From a virus, in the IMG/VR virus record IMGVR_UViG_3300009081_000004, positions 1 through 46,344 of that record: 46,344 nt of DNA, one strand, 5' to 3'. The notes under the pieces are model-generated. The model had not been told where the DNA came from. It saw only the letters and a program-made list of their open reading frames with translations, and ran no database searches. Position 1 is the stretch's first letter, and every line of letters begins with the position of its first letter. The translations under genes and the position numbers were made by a program. Of the stretch, positions 39,654 through 46,099 are shown piece after piece.

Positions 39654-40463
39654 CTAAAACCGATAGCCTTCCGGCATGACTTTGCGCCCATCCGGTCCAT
39701 TCAGATACACAACCGGACCCAGGCGGCGATCTGCAAGGCGACTCCTGAGGTACCCATCCAGCGCAGCTTCGCTTTTGTTGGAAGCGATCACCGTCAGGGC
39801 TTCCTCCCGGATCGCCCGCATGTAGCGCTGGTCAAGGAGTTGGAAGAGTCGCTCCTGCGCCCACGGCGTATCGTTGGATTTATCCAACTCATCCAGAAAG
39901 AGCACATCCCGCGAAACCCACCAGTCGATCCGGCGCAGAAGTTCGGTGGTCTTATGTTCCTGTGCATCAAATGCCAGGCGGATATCATCCAGGACCGAGG
40001 ACATATTGGCATAAGCCGCGCGCTTTCCATCTCGCAGGGCTGTGGAAGTCAGGATCTTGCCGATCAATGTCTTTGCCTGCCCCCATGTGCCCCACAGAAA
40101 GATCATGCCGTAACCACGCATGTAAGCCGGGCGCACGGCATCCATAGCCAATACACCGTCTGAGACTCCGGGTTTGATCAGCGACCAATCCATGTTCAAT
40201 TCATCCTCTCGCAGTCCCATACGGGAATAATCGGGCTTGTTCTTCTCAGCCAGAAGCCGGGCCCGCATCTGCGAGGTGCAGGGACAGGTGAACCAGGTTC
40301 CGTATTTCTCGGACTTCTTCCAGCCCCATCCGCCACAGTGGCGGCAGTCCGAGTCAGCGTCCGAGTGCGGAGTGGGCGGGCGCTCCGGCGCGCCAGGAAC
40401 GCCACGGCTTTGGATCCTCTCTCGCAGAGTGAGGGACTCTTTTCGCAAAGTTGATAATGTCAT
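39654..40463 (-). CDS. DnaC/IstB-type AAA ATPase (helicase loader)
   Basis: A 269-residue protein. A small zinc finger-like segment (CRHCGGWGWKKSEKYGTWFTCPC, residues 40-62), then an AAA core. Walker A reads LWGTWGQAKT (about 121-130), with Ala in place of the usual Gly before Lys; Walker B is VLFLDELDKS (about 185-194). An Arg-finger region follows (RLADRRLGP). It would load a replicative helicase, probably the host DnaB, at the origin defined by the adjacent initiator. Start overlaps the initiator stop. Confidence 0.82.
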   Translation of the reverse strand: MTLSTLRKESLTLRERIQSRGVPGAPERPPTPHSDADSDCRHCGGWGWKKSEKYGTWFTCPCTSQMRARLLAEKNKPDYSRMGLREDELNMDWSLIKPGVSDGVLAMDAVRPAYMRGYGMIFLWGTWGQAKTLIGKILTSTALRDGKRAAYANMSSVLDDIRLAFDAQEHKTTELLRRIDWWVSRDVLFLDELDKSNDTPWAQERLFQLLDQRYMRAIREEALTVIASNKSEAALDGYLRSRLADRRLGPVVYLNGPDGRKVMPEGYRF

Positions 40464-41371
40464 TTCATGCCTCCAAACATTTCATCTGCTCTGGCGCGGG
40501 CAAGTTCCAGCTCTTCGCCGGTGAGTTCGGGTTGAACCGGAGACCCAGCGCGTTTTCCATTGGAGCGGGAGGGTTTCTCTTTCCAGTTCTTCACGGCTGT
40601 CTCCAGACTGTCCAGCAGGCCGGCGCGGTTCATCAGGTGGATCTCTTTCTTGAAAGCCCACTGTAACAACTCTTCGGCTTGGTCTTCGCCGGCCGCCTCG
40701 TAAATGACCATCCAGCGGAGAAGCTCTTTTTCGCTAAGGAATTTTCCGAAGTAGCCTCTGAATATTTCTAAGGCAGGGCGGTCGCTATTAATTAATGTGT
40801 TTCCCTGGGTTTCCCTGGGTTTTGTGTTGTTGTCCGACAGCACACTAGTCTGTTGTGGGACAACAGGGGTAGGGTGTTGTGGGACAACAGGCTCGCTTTC
40901 TTTTTGGGTGTGTTGTGGGACAACAGACCTTGCTTTTTCGGTCCGTACACGCTCTCGCTCTTCTTGTTCCGCTAGTCTTTTTTCAAGAAGATCCCAGTTG
41001 ATTTCTTTCTCGTTATCTTGTAGCCAGTATTCCTGCCCTCTGCGCGGATCAGCTTTGTCGGTGGTTGGCAGAAGAATGTTGAACTTATACAAGGCGTACA
41101 GCGCACGTCGAACAGCGCCTGTCTTTAGTCCGCAACCTTTTGATAAATCGCTTCCGTCTTTCGTTGACTTTACGCCCTCGACAAACTGCGAGAGGCTGAT
41201 ATTGTCTTTCCGGCTTGAAATATTCTCCTGAAAGCCAAGGATGCGACGCACAGCAAAAGTCAGCACAACATTCTCCTCAGGCGTGAGGTAGTACATCAAA
41301 CGATCAATAAAGATGTTTGGGTGCTGGAATGTGTTTGGCAGTATAGCGTTGCCGGATTCGCTGATCTTCAT
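40460..41371 (-). CDS. Replication initiator with winged-helix N-terminus
   Basis: A 303-residue protein. Residues 1-110 form a winged-helix domain like phage replisome organisers (NIFIDRLMYYLTPEENVVLTFAVRRILGFQE ... KTGAVRRALYALYKFNIL). A charged linker carries repeats of VVPQH (about 147-175), which are encoded by the iterons described separately. The C-terminal part resembles DnaD-like/loader-binding regions (EIFRGYFGKFLSEKELLRWMVIYEAAGED). Carrying the origin within the initiator gene parallels lambda O. Confidence 0.75.
   Translation of the reverse strand: MKISESGNAILPNTFQHPNIFIDRLMYYLTPEENVVLTFAVRRILGFQENISSRKDNISLSQFVEGVKSTKDGSDLSKGCGLKTGAVRRALYALYKFNILLPTTDKADPRRGQEYWLQDNEKEINWDLLEKRLAEQEERERVRTEKARSVVPQHTQKESEPVVPQHPTPVVPQQTSVLSDNNTKPRETQGNTLINSDRPALEIFRGYFGKFLSEKELLRWMVIYEAAGEDQAEELLQWAFKKEIHLMNRAGLLDSLETAVKNWKEKPSRSNGKRAGSPVQPELTGEELELARARADEMFGGMK
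40851..40926. repeat. Iterons of the probable replication origin
   Basis: TGTTGTGGGACAACAG occurs exactly at 40851, 40875 and 40911; each contains TGTTGT/ACAACA arms. A degenerate copy lies near 40825-40840, and TTTCCCTGGG is repeated at 40799 and 40809. An A/T-rich stretch (40740-40800) is adjacent. Position within the initiator gene is typical for a theta-type phage origin. Confidence 0.7.
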
Positions 41372-41520
41372 TTCGGCGCCTTCGCTTTTGCCTTCTCCGC
41401 CTGAAGAACAGCCAGGATCGCCCGGCGTTTACTCGCGACAGCCTCAATGATGGCGCGCTCGGCAGGTTTGAGCACTTTGTACTTCGGGGTTGTCTCGTCG
41501 GTTTTGTAAATTGTCATCAT
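41368..41520 (-). CDS. 50-residue basic helical protein
   Basis: ATG 41520 (second ATG next codon), GAGG upstream, ATGA overlap with the initiator. Sequence MMTIYKTDETTPKYKVLKPA then a basic helix rich in Ala/Lys. It fills the gap between the HNH and initiator genes. Unknown role. Confidence 0.6.
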   Translation of the reverse strand: MMTIYKTDETTPKYKVLKPAERAIIEAVASKRRAILAVLQAEKAKAKAPK

Positions 41521-41525
41521 TGCCT

Positions 41526-41948
41526 CTATGCCGTTTGCGGCATTCCAAGTGCTAAAAACTTATCCAGGTTTTTTGCGACCTGCTCGCGTGGTACAAACTT
41601 CAAACTCTCGAAATAATCAGTTGTCGGGTGCAGTAGACCTTCGCGCACCGCGTAGTATGCAGCGACATACGGCTTGAACCATTCCGAATGGGGGAACATC
41701 CATTCTCGGTCCATCACCACTTTGCTTTGAATTGATAGGTGACATCGCTGGCAAAGCGGCGGGATGTTCCACCAGGCACAGTTCACAGGGTTGATGTCCA
41801 GGTGGTGGACGGTCAGGGTGTAGCCGTTTTGCGGGTCGTGCAGTTTGCCGCAGCGCACACACTTCCACTGCGCGGCGTCTTTGACGGCCTTGGCGATCTC
41901 GCGCCAGTTGTCCGGGTATTTGCTGTCTGGAGGGCTTTTTCGTTTCAT
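41526..41948 (-). CDS. HNH endonuclease
   Basis: A 140-residue HNH protein: CVRCGKLH, then LTVHHLDINPVNCAWWNIPPLCQRCH, giving the zinc-linked CxxC pairs and the HH...N...H core. It may be a homing nuclease or a recombination/packaging nuclease. Upstream, 41949-42036 holds a small hairpin (CCTGGGTG/CACCCAGG) and at most a 21-codon frame. Confidence 0.8.
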   Translation of the reverse strand: MKRKSPPDSKYPDNWREIAKAVKDAAQWKCVRCGKLHDPQNGYTLTVHHLDINPVNCAWWNIPPLCQRCHLSIQSKVVMDREWMFPHSEWFKPYVAAYYAVREGLLHPTTDYFESLKFVPREQVAKNLDKFLALGMPQTA

Positions 41949-42036
41949 TGCCTTTTCCTTTCGCCTGGGTGAGCGCCAGTACCCACCCAGGCTTCGTAAA
42001 GGAGGTGCATCAGCGCGTAGGAGTCGCGCGAAATGC

Positions 42037-43191
42037 CTAATTGGGTTGCGGCTCGCCCTGTGGGTTCGCCACGAATTTCTTGAACTCTTCCTTCGGCATC
42101 GGGTTCTTCAGCCTGCCGTCCGCGATTGCCTTCTCGATAGATTGCTTTGCGGATTTCGCCGGGATGTTCCATACATTCGCGGCAAAGCCAACGGCTTGCT
42201 TGTCGAGTGGGTCGATCATCTGGATCTCGACAGGTGGCGCCGGCGCTTCCTGCTCCGCCTCTTCCTGGATCTCCTCAGCCGTAACAGGAATGTCTTCCTC
42301 TTCGATCTCTTCGGGTTCGTTCACACCTTGCACTTCGGGACCAGTGTCCAGGAGCGCCACGGCCGGCATTGCCAGCTTCCTGCTCTTGGCGAGTGCCAGT
42401 TCCACAAATTCAGGATCGGCTTCAATGTGAACAAGCCAGCGTTTCATGCGGCCTTGTTTGCCGGCCTCGTCGGTGTAGGCGATCATCTGAGGTTTACGGC
42501 GCAAGATCAATGGCACTCCCGCGAAGGGGAGCCCGAGTTGGTCACAGAAGACCTTGATCGCCCCAAGCTCTCCGCTATCGGGTCCGCCCAGCGCAATGAT
42601 GTCGTTCAGAGACGTGGTAGGCAGGAGCAGGTAGCCAAGCCGCTTGAGTTCGTACAGAGTGACGCGCAATCTGCCGACCGGCTTGGCTTCGACGATTGTC
42701 TTTTCTGTGCGATGGAAAACCATACCCTCCACGAAAGAGACAGGCTGCCCGACGCGCATGGGAACTTCCAGAGGCTCGGTGTGTTTGCCTTCGGTCTTGC
42801 GCCAGATCTTCGCAGTGTGATCGAGCAGCGCCAAGCCATTCTTGATCAGGGTTTGTTTACCCTCTTTCCAGTAGAGAATGAATTCGCCGTCGCTGCGGGC
42901 GATCAGGCGATTCGATGTATACGCCTCCAGCCAGGCGCTCCAGACCCGGTCGATCTCGTTGAACGGGAACGTCACACGCAGGGCAGAAGGGCGTTCGCCG
43001 TATATTTTTGTGAAGGTTTCGCGCGCCTTCACTTCCGACTCGTCGATCTCGACCCTGAAATATTGCAAGTCCTTGCCCTGGATCTCGTACTCCCGGCCGT
43101 CTTTCACACGCTTCTCTTTCGGCGAACCCTTGCGGATCACGCCGATCTGCGGGAAAGACAAACCCCTGTCTGATAAACCTTTTATTGGCAC
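42037..43191 (-). CDS. Gp3-like protein (recombination directionality factor-like)
   Basis: A 384-residue protein, GTG start with GGAGG 5 bases upstream. The opening PIKGLSDRGLSFPQIGVIRKG and the YFRVEIDESEVKA ... LRVTFPFNEIDRVWSAWLEAY ... LIARSDGE blocks match my memory of the phage Gp3-like family, whose founder controls serine integrase direction. Many relatives occur in phages without a serine integrase and have unknown or DNA-recombination functions; this phage has a tyrosine integrase, so a direct recombination-direction role is doubtful. A Glu-rich linker (about 290-325) precedes a small C-terminal domain. Confidence 0.65.
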   Translation of the reverse strand: MPIKGLSDRGLSFPQIGVIRKGSPKEKRVKDGREYEIQGKDLQYFRVEIDESEVKARETFTKIYGERPSALRVTFPFNEIDRVWSAWLEAYTSNRLIARSDGEFILYWKEGKQTLIKNGLALLDHTAKIWRKTEGKHTEPLEVPMRVGQPVSFVEGMVFHRTEKTIVEAKPVGRLRVTLYELKRLGYLLLPTTSLNDIIALGGPDSGELGAIKVFCDQLGLPFAGVPLILRRKPQMIAYTDEAGKQGRMKRWLVHIEADPEFVELALAKSRKLAMPAVALLDTGPEVQGVNEPEEIEEEDIPVTAEEIQEEAEQEAPAPPVEIQMIDPLDKQAVGFAANVWNIPAKSAKQSIEKAIADGRLKNPMPKEEFKKFVANPQGEPQPN

Positions 43192-43204
43192 AGTAACCTC
43201 CTAT

Positions 43205-43498
43205 TCAAAATCCAATATCTTTCAAATTCTTTTCGACAGTCTGCTTCTCGTGCAGACCCATGATCTCGCGCAAGTTCCGCTCGGCTTCAAACAACTCGCT
43301 TGTGCTCTCCTCCCGCCGGCGCTCTGCAAACGCCTTCGAGGTGTATCCCTTCGTCTCCTCGCCGCAACCAGGACAGACGGCATACCATCTGCCTTCGATG
43401 TAGTGAAACGAGAGACTCCCCCAGCAGGTCGAGCAGACGTAATCCCTGAGGATGTCATCCAGTTCATCGCGAGACAGAGGGGAGACGGAATAAGCCAC
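43205..43498 (-). CDS. Zinc-ribbon protein
   Basis: A 97-residue protein from GTG 43498, overlapping the upstream stop as TAGTG. It contains CSTCW ... CPGCGEE, a full zinc ribbon (about residues 21-49), followed by a charged helix. The longer frame upstream is a shadow of the 43498 gene. Unknown partner; early zinc proteins often bind DNA or RNA polymerase. Confidence 0.65.
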   Translation of the reverse strand: MAYSVSPLSRDELDDILRDYVCSTCWGSLSFHYIEGRWYAVCPGCGEETKGYTSKAFAERRREESTSELFEAERNLREIMGLHEKQTVEKNLKDIGF

Positions 43499-43665
43499 TA
43501 CTTTCCCTTCTTCCCATGCACCGGGCAATTCGGGTTGTCGCCGGCCCGCTCCAGGCAACAACACAGCTTCGAGATATCGGGGTCTTTTACGATGTCCTTC
43601 GGCTCTACCTTGGGATCTGCCAGGCTTTGGATGAATTCCAGCCGTTCCAATAATTGTGTTTGCAT
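43498..43665 (-). CDS. 55-residue Cys-rich early protein
   Basis: ATG 43665 with AGGAG upstream; stop overlaps the next GTG. A helical start (QTQLLERLEFIQSLA) then KLCCCLERAG ... NCPVH, a likely metal site. Short but with strong signals on both ends. Confidence 0.65.
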   Translation of the reverse strand: MQTQLLERLEFIQSLADPKVEPKDIVKDPDISKLCCCLERAGDNPNCPVHGKKGK

Positions 43666-43691
43666 TGCAATTCTCCTGTGGTATAAATACA

Positions 43692-43757
43692 GTGTTTCTC
43701 TATCAAATTTAGAGAGACACCAAACGCCAGGCAGGCCACCTCGGAGGGTGGTCTGCC
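43692..43757 (-). promoter_or_regulatory. Two inverted repeats between early genes
   Basis: GGCAGGCCACC (43730-43740) with GGTGGTCTGCC (43747-43757), and GTGTTTCTCT (43692-43701) with AGAGAGACAC (43711-43720), each with one mismatch or wobble. They fill the 95-base gap after the 43761 gene and could terminate or attenuate. A weak leftward promoter may also be present (TTGATA ... TATACC, spacing short). Confidence 0.45.
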
Positions 43758-43760
43758 ACT

Positions 43761-44081
43761 TTAAACAGACTTTACCTTTTCCACAAAATCGGCGCGGCGT
43801 GCAGCCAGAAGCCCCGCCGGATATTCCACCTCGATCGCCGCAATTCTTTCCAGCATCTGCGCAGTCTCTTCCTGCTTCTCTTCAAGTCCGCGCCGGAAGG
43901 CAGCCGCCATGTGCTCCCAGACTTCCACAAAGCCGGTATGTTTGCATGCCATACAAGCCAGCTCCCCGCTCGGAGGCAGGGAGATTACATGCGCGCCGCA
44001 CTCTTCGCACAGGCGCACGAGGCGGGAGACAACGAGTATTTGTTTTTCATAGTCGTGGGGGGCAGTACGGGTGATAGCCAT
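43761..44081 (-). CDS. First early protein, zinc ribbon with coiled coil
   Basis: A 106-residue protein with a ribbon LCEECGAHVI ... CMACKHTG (about residues 24-49) and a helical C-terminal half. It is the first clear gene of the leftward early transcript. Zinc-ribbon proteins at this position are often regulators or antiterminators; this is inference only. Confidence 0.65.
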   Translation of the reverse strand: MAITRTAPHDYEKQILVVSRLVRLCEECGAHVISLPPSGELACMACKHTGFVEVWEHMAAAFRRGLEEKQEETAQMLERIAAIEVEYPAGLLAARRADFVEKVKSV

Positions 44082-44111
44082 TTACCAAACGCCTTTCTCG
44101 GGGGTGAGCCT

Positions 44112-44135
44112 GTCTGACAAGTCGGAGTGTCAGAC
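44112..44135 (-). promoter_or_regulatory. Leader hairpin 2 of the early operon
   Basis: GTCTGACA and TGTCAGAC form a perfect 8-bp stem with an 8-base loop, about 30 bases before the first early gene. Confidence 0.5.
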
Positions 44136-44217
44136 GGGGATGGGCTGTTTATTTTTCTAGTTACATTCGTCCATTGAAAACAGTGATTCTGCGTGCATAA
44201 TTAGAGATGTGGGAAAT

Positions 44218-44355
44218 TCATGACTTAGGGGACATAATTTTGATTAGATGGAATGGTACCGTAAATAGGCACCTTACCTGAGTATGGACGACGCAACACA
44301 AGCCTTTTGAAGGGGTGTGTTGCGCCGTATTTTTGTATTGGGAGGTCGTGATCAT
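44218..44355 (-). CDS. Possible 45-residue leader peptide
   Basis: A frame from ATG 44355 (AAGGAA upstream) in the leader of the leftward early transcript. It contains several Cys and a hydrophobic part (VRCLFTVPFHLIKIM). The large leader hairpin lies inside it. It may be a real peptide, an attenuator leader or chance. Confidence 0.3.
   Translation of the reverse strand: MITTSQYKNTAQHTPSKGLCCVVHTQVRCLFTVPFHLIKIMSPKS
44288..44328 (-). promoter_or_regulatory. Large leader hairpin 1 of the early operon
   Basis: A 13-bp stem (44288-44300 with 44316-44328; the leftward RNA pairs throughout with one G-U) extended by CCTT/AAGG in the loop. Read rightward it is followed by ATTTTTGTATTG and could also act as a terminator of antisense transcription. 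Its site in the leader resembles an attenuator or antitermination element. Confidence 0.5.
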
Positions 44356-44402
44356 AAGTTCCTTTGTCTGATTACTTGACGAGTTCAACCTTGATTGGTT
44401 AC

Positions 44403-44431
44403 ATGATAGCACTTTTGCCTTTGGTTGTCAA
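44403..44431 (-). promoter_or_regulatory. Leftward early promoter
   Basis: Read leftward: -35 TTGACA (44431-44426), 17-base spacer, -10 TATCAT (44408-44403). The -35 is inside the shared 20-bp palindrome. Start would be near 44396, driving the early/replication block. Confidence 0.75.
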
Positions 44432-44444
44432 TAGCTATTGACAA
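44425..44444. promoter_or_regulatory. 20-bp perfect palindromic operator
   Basis: TTGTCAATAGCTATTGACAA is a perfect palindrome holding both divergent -35 boxes. Bound protein would block both promoters at once. Confidence 0.7.
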
Positions 44445-44466
44445 TACTTTTTTATTATGCTATATT
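44438..44466 (+). promoter_or_regulatory. Rightward promoter for the HTH gene
   Basis: -35 TTGACA (44438-44443), 17-base spacer, -10 TATATT (44461-44466), only 6 bases before the ATG. The start point falls on or next to the ATG, predicting a leaderless mRNA. Confidence 0.75.
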
Positions 44467-44472
44467 AGGAGA

Positions 44473-44667
44473 ATGGAAGAAGTGAAATTAACCCCCGAAC
44501 AGTTTGAGAGCACAAAGCGCGCCTACGAAGAAGCCGTAAAAGAGCGCGCTAGGCAAGTCAGGATTATGAGGGAGGAATTAGGCTGGAGCTTTGAAAAGAT
44601 TGGAGCCGAGTTTGGTATATCAAGACAGGCCGCTCAAAATATATATAAGAACCTCAAGGAAGAATAA
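44473..44667 (+). CDS. Small HTH regulator (repressor candidate), probably leaderless
   Basis: A 64-residue protein: a charged N-terminal helix (EEVKLTPEQFESTKRAYEEA) then a helix-turn-helix (GWSFEKIGAEFGISRQAAQNIYKNL, about residues 36-60) of the sigma-region-4/Cro style. It has no dimerisation or cleavage domain, unlike LexA/CI-type repressors. Its promoter overlaps the shared palindrome, so it probably regulates itself and the divergent early operon. The AGGAG before ATG is too close (1-2 bases) to act as a ribosome site, in line with leaderless translation. Confidence 0.7.
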   Translation: MEEVKLTPEQFESTKRAYEEAVKERARQVRIMREELGWSFEKIGAEFGISRQAAQNIYKNLKEE

Positions 44668-44673
44668 ATAAAA

Positions 44674-44704
44674 CCCTCGCGGCGTGCGCGAACACGTCCG
44701 AGGG
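44674..44704 (+). promoter_or_regulatory. Hairpin after the HTH gene
   Basis: CCCTCG (44674-44679) pairs with CGAGGG (44699-44704) with an inner CGTG/CACG. No T-run. It may limit readthrough into the HNH gene. Confidence 0.45.
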
Positions 44705-44735
44705 ATTGATCTCTGCGCACTGGAGGCGCTTCGAC

Positions 44736-45227
44736 ATGAAAATGATACCACTCTCTCAAGGAAAATCTGCTATTGTGGACGACGAAGACTACGAAGGGTT
44801 GATGCGATGGAAATGGGGAGCGCACTACGTTAGAAAATACAATGAGTGGTCTGTGGTTCGCTCAGAGCATAAATTGACTGGGCGTAAGTTTATTTATATT
44901 CACCGACAGATTATGAACGCACCTGGCGGAATGGAGGTTGACCACAAGGATGGCAATCGATTCAACAACCAGAAAAGCAACCTGCGTCTTTGTAGTCATC
45001 AGCAAAACATGTTCAATCGTAGGCCGCAAAAAGGATCGGTGTCTATATACAAGGGCGTGTCTTGGCATAAAGGTAATCAGAAATGGCAAGCCAGAATAAC
45101 GGTGAGCGGGAAACCGATTCATCTGGGTTATTATGGTAGCGAAATTGAGGCCGCGAAAACGTACGACGATTCGGCAATTAAATATTACGGAGACTATGCT
45201 TATCTGAACTTTCCAGGAGAATCATGA
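44736..45227 (+). CDS. HNH endonuclease with AP2 DNA-binding domain
   Basis: A 163-residue homing-type nuclease. An N-terminal NUMOD4-like part (IPLSQGKSAIVDDEDYEGLMRWKW), the HNH core (YIHRQIMNAPGGMEVDHKDGNRFNNQKSNLRLCSHQQN) and a C-terminal AP2 domain (YKGVSWHKGNQKWQARITVSGKPIHLGYY) are in the usual order. Such genes move by cutting alleles that lack them. It lies between the small HTH gene and the small-gene block. Confidence 0.9.
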   Translation: MKMIPLSQGKSAIVDDEDYEGLMRWKWGAHYVRKYNEWSVVRSEHKLTGRKFIYIHRQIMNAPGGMEVDHKDGNRFNNQKSNLRLCSHQQNMFNRRPQKGSVSIYKGVSWHKGNQKWQARITVSGKPIHLGYYGSEIEAAKTYDDSAIKYYGDYAYLNFPGES

Positions 45228-45424
45228 AGCGTCAGTTCCGCCCTGATTTAACTGATTACCTTCCATACGTGGAGGCTCTCAAAGACAGGTTGAACGACGA
45301 CGGTCTTTATACGATGTCTTTGACAGACGCGGTAAAGATTGCAGTCGAGAAAGCGATCGAGAAAGTCGTTCCCGATGTCATTGTTAATAAAAAACGTAAG
45401 AAGTACATCAGGATTAATTTCTGA
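45224..45424 (+). CDS. Small basic protein
   Basis: A 66-residue helical protein, ATGA overlap with the HNH gene (LTDYLPYVEALKDRLNDDGLYTMSLTDAVKIAVEKA ... KKYIRINF). Unknown. The spacer after it (45425-45477) carries GTTGGGC, which fits the attC core GTTRRRY, then GGCGGACTCGCC. Confidence 0.6.
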   Translation: MKRQFRPDLTDYLPYVEALKDRLNDDGLYTMSLTDAVKIAVEKAIEKVVPDVIVNKKRKKYIRINF

Positions 45425-45477
45425 GTGTACATTCAGCTTAATCACTAGTTGGGCGGACTCGCCCGAAAGAAGGTAAT

Positions 45478-45711
45478 ATGCAATCAGTTTCTTTAGTTGT
45501 TCGTGTTGATGCTGGCGCGGTGAATATCACCCCCGAATTAGTTGAAGAGGCTATAAATTTCTACATTGGTTCAGATGGTGCTGTGTCTGTATTTCACGCC
45601 GCCCAACAAAGCGTGCACTTGACGGGGGGCGGGCTGTGTGTTTGCGATGTTGATCCCTCCGTCAATCGTATTGATGGTGTCTGCCTACTCTGCGGGCTCC
45701 CCCGCAAGTAA
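45478..45711 (+). CDS. Small Cys protein ending in an attC-like element
   Basis: A 77-residue protein with AAGG before ATG. The N-terminal ~40 residues are a small alpha/beta unit. From base 45601 the code runs through element B and its stop (TAA) is part of TAACGC, giving the ending LPRK, similar to PPRK in the 34890 gene. The C-terminal Cys pairs (CVCD, CLLCG) could still bind metal. Confidence 0.55.
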   Translation: MQSVSLVVRVDAGAVNITPELVEEAINFYIGSDGAVSVFHAAQQSVHLTGGGLCVCDVDPSVNRIDGVCLLCGLPRK

Positions 45712-45728
45712 CGCAAGCCGTTCGGTGG
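45601..45728 (+). repeat. attC-like palindromic element B
   Basis: Left arm GCCCAACAAAGCGTGCACTT (45601-45620) followed by GACGGGGGGC; right arm CTCCCCCGCAAGTAACGCA (45697-45715), then AGCCGTTCGG. The arms pair (AAC/GTT, GCGT/ACGC, CTTG/CAAG, GGGGG/CCCCC). The spacing from GCCCAAC to TAACGC is 108 bases, as in element A. Confidence 0.65.
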
Positions 45729-45801
45729 CGCTCGGAGACTGATGAGTACATCAGCCCCCTCGTTAGCCCCCGTTTGCCCGCAATGAGAAGTTAGGTACTA
45801 C

Positions 45802-46077
45802 ATGGCTAAATGTGTTGAGTGTGAAAATAAAGCGATTGGCTATATAGGCAACATTCCCGTGTGTGGGATGAGTTGCGGAAAGGTCGTACTTATGAAAGTT
45901 ATGAAACGATCAATATCTATCTGCCCTAAATGCGGGGCGGATATGGATCTAAAGATCGATGATGGGCGGTCGTGGCGTGAATGTTATATCTGTCATTACA
46001 TCCAGGATGATGCCCCGGAGCCCGCAGTGTCGAATCCTCGCCTCGCCACCGAACGGGGCGCGGGATCATTCACGTAG
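45802..46077 (+). CDS. Double zinc-ribbon protein
   Basis: A 91-residue protein. Two Cys clusters: CVECENKAIGYIGNIPVCGMSCG (about 4-26) and CPKCGADM ... ECYICH (about 38-62). Probably two small zinc ribbons. The spacer before it (45729-45801) has a perfect CTGATG/CATCAG hairpin (45739-45754) and GTTAGGT, which fits the attC core pattern. Confidence 0.65.
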   Translation: MAKCVECENKAIGYIGNIPVCGMSCGKVVLMKVMKRSISICPKCGADMDLKIDDGRSWRECYICHYIQDDAPEPAVSNPRLATERGAGSFT

Positions 46078-46099
46078 TTCTTGAAAGCAAAGAGGTGTC

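Noticed and set aside
40851-40926. CRISPR-like array
   Set aside because: The repeats are 16 bp with 8- and 20-base gaps, lie within a coding region, and each is itself palindromic; they fit origin iterons instead.
41945-42172. A 75-residue frame ending at 41945
   Set aside because: Most of it is a shadow of the 42037 gene; at best the last 21 codons could act as a coupling leader for the HNH gene.
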